Under the pieces are notes generated by a model. The model was not told where the DNA came from. It saw only the letters and a list, made by a program, of their open reading frames with translations, and searched no databases. Below, in pieces: positions 1 to 7,252 of a stretch of 64,000 nucleotides of DNA (positions within the stretch are counted from its first letter, which is position 1; each line of letters starts with the position of its first letter). This DNA comes from an uncultured Senegalimassilia sp. (lineage in GTDB: Bacteria; Actinomycetota; Coriobacteriia; Coriobacteriales; Eggerthellaceae). The DNA is taken from contig NZ_CAKTVU010000006.1 of the NCBI RefSeq assembly GCF_934630535.1, forward strand, positions 40,863 through 104,862. The letters run 5' to 3'. Made by a program: the position numbers and the translations under genes.

Positions 1-1000
1 TGATGCCTCGGTCGCGCGACGCCTGTGCGCATTGGATCATCATGAGCGCGATGGCCACGCTGTATACCGCGTACAGGATGGCGGCTTGCCATCGCGCATA
101 GCCGTCGCTGAAAAACGGGAGCACCAGAAACGAGCTGATGAGCAGCGGGAAGGCGATGCGGTAGGCGTTGGCGACGTTCATTCGCACGTTCTTGAACTGC
201 CAGAGCACCAAAACGCCGATGCCCGCAACCAGGCATCCCGTCATCGACAGCAGGTTCACAAGGCTGCCGACCCGTGGGTCGCCGATGGCCAGCGAGCGCA
301 TGACGCCGGTGCAGAATGCGATGGCGCCGACGCACAAGGCGCTGCGCCAGTAATCGTGCAGCACGCGCCTATACACGTTCGGGTGCTCGCGCGGAACGTC
401 CTCGAACATGGGCTGCCGTAAATCGATGTGCCGGCTTTTCAGCACGATGGCGAGCGCGAACAGCGGCATGAACACCAACGGGATGAGAAACGCGGTCACG
501 GCTTGCGGGATGGCGTATAGGGCGAAGTACAGAAGCGCGCCATAGGCGGTACCCAAGATCAGGTCATGGTTGCCATGGTCTGCGTTGAAGCTGGCGAACA
601 GGCGCTGCCACAGCATATAGAAGCCGGCTGACCCCAAACCCAGAAGCGCACCGCCGGCGATCACCAGTGCCTGGGCGATGGGGTGCAGGTAAATGGCCCC
701 GATAAGGCAGCACCAGCCAAGCAGATAGGGGGCGCTGGCAAGCATCACCATGAAACGGCGCGTAGGTCCGGGGAAGTAGTACACTCCGATGGCGCTGGCG
801 AAATAGCACAGCGAGAACACGAGCGACTGCATAAAGAAGAACCAGAACATGACGTCCGGGGTTTGGAAGCTCATGGGCAAAAACGGGAATACGCCGCCCC
901 ATACGCCGGCGGCGTTGATGGCTAAAAAGAGGGCGTATCCAAGCGATGCGGTGTTGGGCTTGAACGTGCGGGCTATGTTGGAGAAACGTGTATGTGCCAC
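1..1000 (-). CDS. Membrane LuxR-type transcriptional regulator, N-terminal part (cut by window start)
   Basis: An open frame runs from a GTG at 1000 down to the window edge without a stop, giving about 333 residues. A GAGGAT ribosome-binding site lies just upstream of the GTG. The visible part is a chain of hydrophobic segments (at least seven) separated by short loops, with no enzyme motif. Eggerthellaceae carry many proteins with a 10-12 helix MFS-like sensor domain followed by a C-terminal LuxR helix-turn-helix, often beside reductase operons, and this looks like one. The DNA-binding part would lie outside the window, so the LuxR call is inferred from architecture and from its divergent position next to the reductase operon. 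A plain polytopic membrane protein is the alternative. Confidence 0.6.
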   Translation of the reverse strand, partial: MAHTRFSNIARTFKPNTASLGYALFLAINAAGVWGGVFPFLPMSFQTPDVMFWFFFMQSLVFSLCYFASAIGVYYFPGPTRRFMVMLASAPYLLGWCCLIGAIYLHPIAQALVIAGGALLGLGSAGFYMLWQRLFASFNADHGNHDLILGTAYGALLYFALYAIPQAVTAFLIPLVFMPLFALAIVLKSRHIDLRQPMFEDVPREHPNVYRRVLHDYWRSALCVGAIAFCTGVMRSLAIGDPRVGSLVNLLSMTGCLVAGIGVLVLWQFKNVRMNVANAYRIAFPLLISSFLVLPFFSDGYARWQAAILYAVYSVAIALMMIQCAQASRDRGI

Positions 1001-1242
1001 AGAGATCCTCGTCGTCGGGCACTGCCGGTCGCCCGCCTGAAGGCGTCGGCGGCGGATGGTCGAGTGCTCTTCCCCCCTTGCGTGATTTCGCCGCTGCATA
1101 GCAAGAATGCGAAATCGATTGCTGAAAACAGTATAGCGCGCAATCGGTTCCAGGCTGTCACATACTGCAAAGGATGATAGCCTGTGAACTGGGCAAACGC
1201 GAAATTCGCACGTTTTATGTGACACGATGGATCGGGTAAGGC

Positions 1243-1256
1243 GATAAGGTCTTATC
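1243..1256. promoter_or_regulatory. Small inverted repeat in the divergent regulator/reductase intergenic region
   Basis: GATAAG and CTTATC form perfect 6-base arms around a 2-base spacer, about 140 bases before the reductase catalytic subunit. The 1001-1392 stretch otherwise shows no gene. The site is a plausible operator for the neighbouring regulator, but nothing ties it to that protein. Confidence 0.3.
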
Positions 1257-1392
1257 ACCAAATGCGCTTGGAGGGTAGACGAGCCCCAACCAAGGAAGCA
1301 AGGGTGGCACGCGGCGAAAAGGTCGCGAAAGGAAGAAGCCGTGTCGCGGCGCGCGATAGCGCAGCCGTTTCGGCAGAGGCGAAAAGGAAAGA

Positions 1393-3828
1393 ATGAAGGG
1401 GGAGGCAATGCAAGACATGCCAAGCATGAACCGCCGCACGTTCGTCAAGTCGACGGGTGCGCTGGGTGCTCTGGCCGCCGTCGGCGGCGCCGCTGCAACG
1501 GGCGCGAACCTGTTCGGCGCAACCGAGCCGGCACTCGCGGAGTCCGAGGAGAAGATCACGTGGGGCCATTGCGCCATCAACTGCCCGGGCCGCTGCAGCC
1601 TGAAGTTCCATGTGAAGGACGATGAGGTTGTGTGGGTGGACACCTGCACGAGCAAGGACGCCGGGTTCGACGACCCGCAGCCCCGTGCGTGCCTGCGCGG
1701 CCGTACGTATCGTCGTTGGATGAATCATCCCGATCGCATCAACTACCCCATGAAGCGCGTCGGCAAGCGCGGCGAGGGCAAGTTCGAGCGCATCTCTTGG
1801 GATGAGGCTATCGACCTGGCGGCCACGAAGCTCAAGGAAGTCATCGAGAAGTATGGAAACGAGGCCGTGTACCTGCCGTATGCGACCGGCGTTTCCGCAA
1901 CCACGGCCCGTCCGTTCCAGCGCATGATGAACACCGTGGGCGGCTTCCTGAAGTTCTACAACAGCTACTCTACGGCGCAGATCTCCTGCATCACCCCGTA
2001 TATGTACGGCTCCAAGCAGTCTAGCGGCTCGACGCTTTCTGCGGCAGAAGATGCTGAGCTGATCTTGGTGTTCGGCTCGAGCCCTGCAGAGACGCGTCAG
2101 GGTGGTGCCGTTTCCCATTACGACTATGCGCATATGCGCGAGAAGACCAAGGGTAAGATTTACGTCATCGACCCTCGTATGAACGATTCCGTTATGGGCC
2201 ATTCCGATCAATGGCTGCCCATCAACCCCGGCACTGATGCCGCATTGGTTGCCGGTATCGCCTATTGGCTGATCAAGAACGATAAGGTCGATACCGAGTT
2301 CCTGCATAAGTACTGCGTGGGCTTCGATGAAGAGACTATGCCCGAGGCATACCAGGGTAAGAACATGTCTTATAGCGCTTACGTGCTGGGAAACGGCTAC
2401 GATAAGGTGGAGAAGACCCCGGCATGGGCGGCGAAGATCACCGGTATTCCCGAGAAGAAGATCGAGGAGCTGGCGCGCGAGATTGCCGAAACGAAGCCTT
2501 TGTACGTAGTGCAAGGTTGGGGTCCGCAGCGTCGTAGCAATGGAGAGTGGACGGCATGGGCGATCATGGCGCTGCCGTGCTTGGTCGGCCAGATCGGCAT
2601 TGCCGGTACGAACAACGGCACTCGTGAAGGCTCGAACTCCGTATCGCTCACGAGCATGCCTCAGGGCACCAACCCCGTCAAGGCATCCATTCCTTGCTTC
2701 CTGTTTGCCGATGCCATCGACCATGGAACGGAGATGACTTCGAAGAACGCCGGCGTCAAGGGAGTTGATAAGCTGTCGGTGAACATCAAGTACATGATCA
2801 ACTATGCCGGCAACTGCTTGACGAACCAAAACGGCGATATCAATTATGTGCACGATATCCTGTCGGATGAGAGCAAGTGCGAATTCATCTTGGGCATCGA
2901 TACGGTGCTGTGCGACTCCATGAAGTACGCCGACGTCATTTTGCCCGACATGTTCCGTTTCGAGCAGAACACCCAGATTGGAACGGGTGGCGACAATGCT
3001 TATATGATCACGGGCACTTCGTGCACTACGCCGAAGTTCGAGCGCAAGACGGCGTTCGAGATGGCGCAGATGATTGCGGACAAGTTGGGCACGAAGGATA
3101 AGTTCGACGAGGGCAAGACCGAGGAACAGTGGATTCGCGATCTGTATGAGCAGGCGCGTGCGAAGAATGCGGCGCTGCCCACCTTCGAGGAAGCTCAGGA
3201 AAAGGGCGTTGTGGTGACTAAGGGCAAGAAGAAGATCTCCATGGAGAAATTCATCGCCGACCCTGTGGCAAGCGCGCTTGATACGCCTTCCGGCAAGATT
3301 GAGATCTTCTCCGAAAAGCTGCTGAAGGACACCGCTGGTTGGGAAGTCGCAAAGGACGATACCATTTCCGGTCTGGATACCATGGCTCCTGTTCCTGCAT
3401 ATATTCCTGAATGGCATGGCGTCGAGAGCACTACCGACGAGTATCCGCTGGCGTTGGGCGGCTTCCATTATCGTGGTCGTCTGCATTCTTCCTGGGGCGG
3501 TATCGAAGAGCTGAAGGAGGTCAACCCGCAGGAGGCTTGGATCAACCCGGCAGATGCGGAGCCTCGCGGCATCAAACAGGGCGACACCATCCATGTGAAG
3601 AACGAGTTCGGCACCATCGAGCTGCTGGCGAAGGTCACGCCGCGCGTTATCCCGGGCATGGTCGCCGTTTCCCAGGGCGCTTGGCACGATGCGGACATGT
3701 CCTCTTCCGATCACAAGGCTCGCCTGGATAAGGGCGGTAGCATCAACACGCTGACTACGCATCGCCCGAGCCCGCTTTCAAAGGGCAATCCGCAGCATAC
3801 CAACATCTGCGAAGTCGCGAAGGCTTAA
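1393..3828 (+). CDS. dmsA: Molybdopterin-dependent oxidoreductase, DMSO-reductase-type catalytic subunit
   Basis: 811 residues, the usual size for DmsA-type catalytic subunits. A twin-arginine signal (RRTFVKS, residues 14-20) followed by a hydrophobic alanine/glycine stretch implies Tat export. Cys60, Cys64, Cys68 and Cys100 form the C-x3-C-x3-C-x31-C motif of the FS0 [4Fe-4S] cluster. The segment FGSSPAETR near residue 235 and the C-terminal GDTIHVKNEFG region fit bis-MGD-binding domains. The start at 1393 has AAAGGA upstream; ATGs at 1408, 1417 and 1426 also precede the RR motif, and a GGAGG sits just before 1408. It heads an operon with the ferredoxin and anchor subunits. The physiological acceptor (DMSO, TMAO, another S- or N-oxide, or an organic substrate) cannot be read from the sequence, so the gene symbol marks family only. 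Confidence 0.9.
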   Translation: MKGEAMQDMPSMNRRTFVKSTGALGALAAVGGAAATGANLFGATEPALAESEEKITWGHCAINCPGRCSLKFHVKDDEVVWVDTCTSKDAGFDDPQPRACLRGRTYRRWMNHPDRINYPMKRVGKRGEGKFERISWDEAIDLAATKLKEVIEKYGNEAVYLPYATGVSATTARPFQRMMNTVGGFLKFYNSYSTAQISCITPYMYGSKQSSGSTLSAAEDAELILVFGSSPAETRQGGAVSHYDYAHMREKTKGKIYVIDPRMNDSVMGHSDQWLPINPGTDAALVAGIAYWLIKNDKVDTEFLHKYCVGFDEETMPEAYQGKNMSYSAYVLGNGYDKVEKTPAWAAKITGIPEKKIEELAREIAETKPLYVVQGWGPQRRSNGEWTAWAIMALPCLVGQIGIAGTNNGTREGSNSVSLTSMPQGTNPVKASIPCFLFADAIDHGTEMTSKNAGVKGVDKLSVNIKYMINYAGNCLTNQNGDINYVHDILSDESKCEFILGIDTVLCDSMKYADVILPDMFRFEQNTQIGTGGDNAYMITGTSCTTPKFERKTAFEMAQMIADKLGTKDKFDEGKTEEQWIRDLYEQARAKNAALPTFEEAQEKGVVVTKGKKKISMEKFIADPVASALDTPSGKIEIFSEKLLKDTAGWEVAKDDTISGLDTMAPVPAYIPEWHGVESTTDEYPLALGGFHYRGRLHSSWGGIEELKEVNPQEAWINPADAEPRGIKQGDTIHVKNEFGTIELLAKVTPRVIPGMVAVSQGAWHDADMSSSDHKARLDKGGSINTLTTHRPSPLSKGNPQHTNICEVAKA

Positions 3829-3855
3829 AGGCAGCGGGTACGAGAGGAGTAAGAG

Positions 3856-4476
3856 ATGACTCGATACGCATTTCATTTCGACGGCACTCGCTGCACGGGT
3901 TGCAAAACCTGCGAGATGGCCTGCAAGGATTTCAAGGACCTGAGCGTCGGCACCGCGTTCCGCAAGGTGTACGAGGTGACGCTGGGCACGACCGAGCGCG
4001 ATACGAACGGCTGCATCACCAGCAGCTGCGTGAGCTATCCGTTGTCTATGTCGTGCAATCACTGCGATGATCCGGCATGCACCAAGGTATGCCCGACCAC
4101 TGCAATGCACAAAGACCCCGAAACCGGTCTGGTGTCCGTGGATGCCGACAAGTGCATCGGCTGCGGCTATTGCCACATGGCGTGCCCGTACAATGCGCCG
4201 AAGGTCGATCGCGAAAAGGGCCACAGCGTGAAGTGCGACGGCTGCGCCGAGCGCGTCGCCGCAGGTGAGAAGCCGGTATGCGTGGAGGCGTGCCCGGCTC
4301 GCGCGCTGGACTTCGGCACGATCGAGGAAATGGCCAAGCTGGGCGAGCGCGGGAACATCGCGCCCCTGCCCGAGCCCACCTACACGAAACCGAATCTGTA
4401 CATCAAGGCTTCCGCTGACGCCCTGCCTGCAGGCGCGGAGGACGGCAAAGTCGTGAATCCCCTGGAGGTGATGTAG
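3856..4476 (+). CDS. dmsB: Four-cluster ferredoxin-like electron-transfer subunit (DmsB type)
   Basis: 206 residues. Four cysteine groups are visible in order: CTGCKTCEMAC (residue 15 on), CNHCDDPAC..CP, CIGCGYCHMACP and CDGCAERV..CVEACP. This is the pattern that ligates four [4Fe-4S] clusters in the DmsB/NrfC family. It should pass electrons from the membrane anchor to the molybdenum subunit and travel to the Tat machinery as a complex with the catalytic subunit, as it has no signal of its own. An AGGAG ribosome-binding site precedes the ATG. The gap to the upstream gene is 27 bases, and the next gene starts one base after its stop. Confidence 0.93.
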   Translation: MTRYAFHFDGTRCTGCKTCEMACKDFKDLSVGTAFRKVYEVTLGTTERDTNGCITSSCVSYPLSMSCNHCDDPACTKVCPTTAMHKDPETGLVSVDADKCIGCGYCHMACPYNAPKVDREKGHSVKCDGCAERVAAGEKPVCVEACPARALDFGTIEEMAKLGERGNIAPLPEPTYTKPNLYIKASADALPAGAEDGKVVNPLEVM

Positions 4477-4477
4477 C

Positions 4478-5335
4478 ATGATGGCCGAGCTGCCTTTGGC
4501 TCTGTTCACCACGCTGGCGCCTATCGGCGCGGGCGCGTTCATCGCGCTGGCCGTGGCTTTCCTCACCACGAAGTTCTCCGATGAGCAGCTGAAGAAGATC
4601 GACCGCATGACCACCATCCCGGTCGTCGTGCTGGTGGCGGGCTTCGTCTGCGCGTTCTTCCACCTGGCAAGTCCCATGCATGCTTTCGGCGTTTTCGCCG
4701 GCGTGGGCGCAAGCCCGCTGTCCAACGAGCTGCTCGCCGGCGTCGTGTTCGCCGTGCTTGCGATCGTGTACTGGATCGTGGCGCTTGCCGGCAAGCTTGG
4801 CGAGGGTGCTCGCAAGGGCTTTGCCGTCGTGGTGGCCGTGATGGCGGTCGTGTTCGCGTGCTTCACGGGCGCTGCTTACATGATGGAGACCATCGCTTCC
4901 TGGAACACCCCGATGGTTCCCGTTGCCGTGCTGGGCTTCAGCCTGCTGGGCGGCGTCTGCCTGGGCGTGCTCGTGCTCGCGCTGTCCGGTGCGCTTGAGG
5001 ACGCTGCGAAGGGCGGCTTCAAGATGGCGGCTCTGGCGGTGCTGATCGTCGGCCTGGTTCTTGGCGTTGCCGGTCTGTTGGTGCAGGTCATGAGCGTGTC
5101 CGGCATGGGCAACGCGTTCGTCGACGGCGCCGATCTGGTCGCTGCCGCCTCCGCTCCCATGTGGATCGGCGTGGTGTGCATGGTCGTTGCCGCGGTTGCC
5201 GCCTTCATGTCCTTGCGCAACTCGAAGTCCACGGCGCTTGCCGCTGCGGCTCCGGTGTTGGCCGTAGTGGGCGTGTTCGCCGCTCGCCTGGCGTTCTACG
5301 CGGTGCAGCTGAGCGTTGGCCTGTATATCGGCTAA
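4478..5335 (+). CDS. dmsC: DmsC-type membrane anchor subunit, first copy
   Basis: 285 residues made almost wholly of hydrophobic helices, about eight, which is the DmsC pattern. The family-typical segment HLASPMHAFGVF, then SPLSNELL, lies in the first third. It should anchor the two hydrophilic subunits at the membrane and oxidise menaquinol. GGAGGTGA lies within the end of the upstream gene, and the ATG begins one base after that gene's stop, so the two are translationally coupled. A second ATG follows immediately. A paralogue with the same signature segments lies 0.9 kb downstream. Confidence 0.9.
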   Translation: MMAELPLALFTTLAPIGAGAFIALAVAFLTTKFSDEQLKKIDRMTTIPVVVLVAGFVCAFFHLASPMHAFGVFAGVGASPLSNELLAGVVFAVLAIVYWIVALAGKLGEGARKGFAVVVAVMAVVFACFTGAAYMMETIASWNTPMVPVAVLGFSLLGGVCLGVLVLALSGALEDAAKGGFKMAALAVLIVGLVLGVAGLLVQVMSVSGMGNAFVDGADLVAAASAPMWIGVVCMVVAAVAAFMSLRNSKSTALAAAAPVLAVVGVFAARLAFYAVQLSVGLYIG

Positions 5336-5429
5336 TCGCTGAGAGTCAAGGCTTTTTCGGGGCGTGTCCGGTTTGCGGGCGCGCCCCTTGCCGTATGATG
5401 GTTGCCTTAAGCGATAAGGAGAGGATCGC

Positions 5430-6101
5430 ATGACGGATCTTGATGCTGCGACGCTTGAGGGCGTCGCGTTTTTGGGGAACACGCTGGCCCCGTTTTTCCT
5501 GCAGGACCCGCGCACGGGCGATGCCGGCGCCGAGTTTGCGGCGGTTGCCGCGCTTGACGCGCAGGCCGCCGGTGCGGAATGGCCGTTCGTCGGCGAGGCG
5601 CAGGCTGTTAGCTGCTTGAGCATGATGGTCGAGGGCCTGGCATCGAGCTGCGCTGCGGGCGAGGGCGGTGCCTTTGCCGCAGACGACGATCTGACATGGG
5701 AATATCGCCGTTTGTTCATCGGCCCGGGCGCGAAGCCGGCGCCGCCGTGGGGGTCGGTGTACACCGACCGCGAGTGCGTGGTGTTCGGCGCGACCACCCT
5801 TGAGCTGCGCGCATGGATGCGCGAACATGGCGTTGCGCGGACCGCGGATGAGAAAACCCCGGAGGACCATATCGGGCTTATGCTCGCCCTTATGGCGTGG
5901 ATTGCGCAGAACCAGCCCGCTGACCTGGGCGAGTTCCTAAGCCTTCACTTCCTAACGTGGGCGGGGCATTTCCTGGACGAGCTTTCCGATGCCGTCGAGC
6001 ATCCTTTCTATGAAGGGCTGGCTCGCTTAACGCGTGCAAGCTTGGACGGCGTTCGGGAGGCGTTGGGGTTGGAGGTCGTCACGCCTCGCTTCTATCGCTA
6101 A
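5430..6101 (+). CDS. TorD/DmsD-family molybdoenzyme maturation chaperone
   Basis: 223 residues, predicted cytoplasmic. The family signature is clear: EYRRLFIGPG then PAPPWGSVY in the middle, EDHIGLMLALMAW, and a later H-x2-TW-x-HFLDEL. These proteins bind the twin-arginine leader of the catalytic subunit and hold the apoenzyme until cofactor loading is complete. AAGGAGAGG precedes the ATG. Its position between two anchor genes of the same operon supports a dedicated role for the catalytic subunit encoded at 1393. Confidence 0.9.
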   Translation: MTDLDAATLEGVAFLGNTLAPFFLQDPRTGDAGAEFAAVAALDAQAAGAEWPFVGEAQAVSCLSMMVEGLASSCAAGEGGAFAADDDLTWEYRRLFIGPGAKPAPPWGSVYTDRECVVFGATTLELRAWMREHGVARTADEKTPEDHIGLMLALMAWIAQNQPADLGEFLSLHFLTWAGHFLDELSDAVEHPFYEGLARLTRASLDGVREALGLEVVTPRFYR

Positions 6102-6119
6102 AATACCAAGGAATCGTTT

Positions 6120-6155
6120 GGTCCGGCGCGTCAGCCTGCAGCGACGCGCCGGACC
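6120..6155 (+). other. Strong GC hairpin without a T-run between chaperone and second anchor
   Basis: 13-base perfect arms (6120-6132 and 6143-6155) around a 10-base loop. No T-run follows on either strand, so a classical intrinsic terminator is unlikely. It could be an mRNA processing or stability element that changes the ratio of upstream to downstream products. Confidence 0.6.
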
Positions 6156-6210
6156 ATGCGGGCGTTATGTGCGTTTCGCATCGTGCAGGGCTGCAAAGAG
6201 GGGGAAGCTG

Positions 6211-7128
6211 ATGATTTCCGGGTTCGATACCGCGTTTAGCGAGGTGACGTTGGTGCTGTTCACCACGTTCGCCCCCTCGGGCGCCGTCGCCCTTGTTCTG
6301 GTTGCGGCGGTGTTGTTGTTTTCGAAACTCGAATCGACGATGCGGGCGCGCATCAGCACGTTCATGTGCATCCCTCTTGTGGTCACCATGGTGGGGCTCG
6401 TCGCGTCGGCTACGCATCTCGGGAACCCGGCCAATGCGCTGTACGTGTTTTTGCATTTCGGCTCCAGCCCTCTTTCGAACGAAGTCGTCAGCGCGGTGGG
6501 ATTGTTGGCGTGCAGCGGCCTGTATTGGCTGTACTCGTTTTCGGTCAAGCCTTTTGCATGGCTGCAGCGGCTGCTGTTGGCGATGATCGCGGCAACGGGC
6601 ATCGTGTTTGTGGCGATGGTGTCCCTTGCATATTCCGTTGACACCATCATCACTTGGAGCCTGCCTACGGTTCCGATTTCGTTATGGCTGAATGCCCTGA
6701 TGGGAGGCCCTTTGCTGGCGGCGATCACGCTGTATGCCGCCCAATGGCGCGCGCTTGCGGGGCGTTTCGGCCTGCTGCTGATGACGGTGCCCTTCATTGC
6801 GCTTGCGGCGAATGCGGCTGTGTATATCGTGCAGGGTCGGTTATTGGGCGGCGTTACGAATTCGGTGGTCGCGGCAGCCGATCTTGTGCCGCATTACCAC
6901 ACGATGCTGCTGGCGTTCGCGTTGATGTGCTTTGCCGGTTGCGTGCTTGCCGCCTTCACGATGCATGTCGTGTCGAGGGAAGCGGCGGCGCACGGCGGGG
7001 GTGAGCTTGCATTCTCCAAGCGCGTGCTTGTTCGCCTGCTTGTCTCGTGTCTGCTGGTGTTCGCCGGCATCTTCGTCATGCGTTTCGCGTTCTACATGAT
7101 GCATTTGACGGTCGGCCTTGCCGTATAG
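6211..7128 (+). CDS. DmsC-type membrane anchor subunit, second copy
   Basis: 305 residues from the ATG at 6211, chosen because GAGGGGG sits seven bases upstream; the open frame extends further 5' through the hairpin but that part looks non-coding. About eight hydrophobic helices are present. The segments THLGNPANALYVF and SPLSNEVV mirror HLASPMHAFGVF and SPLSNELL of the anchor at 4478, showing the same family. It follows the chaperone in the same direction and ends just before a bidirectional terminator, so it is probably the last gene of the operon. It may pair with this catalytic subunit as an alternative anchor or serve another reductase. Confidence 0.85.
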   Translation: MISGFDTAFSEVTLVLFTTFAPSGAVALVLVAAVLLFSKLESTMRARISTFMCIPLVVTMVGLVASATHLGNPANALYVFLHFGSSPLSNEVVSAVGLLACSGLYWLYSFSVKPFAWLQRLLLAMIAATGIVFVAMVSLAYSVDTIITWSLPTVPISLWLNALMGGPLLAAITLYAAQWRALAGRFGLLLMTVPFIALAANAAVYIVQGRLLGGVTNSVVAAADLVPHYHTMLLAFALMCFAGCVLAAFTMHVVSREAAAHGGGELAFSKRVLVRLLVSCLLVFAGIFVMRFAFYMMHLTVGLAV

Positions 7129-7149
7129 GCCCAGGAATAGGTTCAGGTT

Positions 7150-7196
7150 GCAAAAAATCCCGCAACCGCAAATAGCGCGGTTGCGGGATTTTTTGC
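7150..7196. terminator. Bidirectional intrinsic terminator
   Basis: Perfect 20-base arms with a 7-base loop. The arms start with A-runs and end with T-runs, so the structure works on both strands. It lies between the convergent reductase operon and the MFS-CBS gene. Confidence 0.93.
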
Positions 7197-7252
7197 GTTC
7201 AGGGAGATCTCTCGCGTTGAGGCTTCCCGTTTCGTGCCTCAAAGCAGGGACT

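Noticed and set aside
564..1022. 152-codon minus-strand frame at the left edge
   Set aside because: The overlapping frame starting at the GTG at 1000 gives continuous hydrophobic membrane helices, while this one gives an arginine/histidine-rich product. It was judged a shadow.
1255..3762. 835-codon open frame on the minus strand opposite the reductase catalytic subunit
   Set aside because: It lies antisense to a gene with Tat signal and iron-sulfur motifs; its own translation is arginine- and leucine-rich without domains, as expected of a shadow frame.
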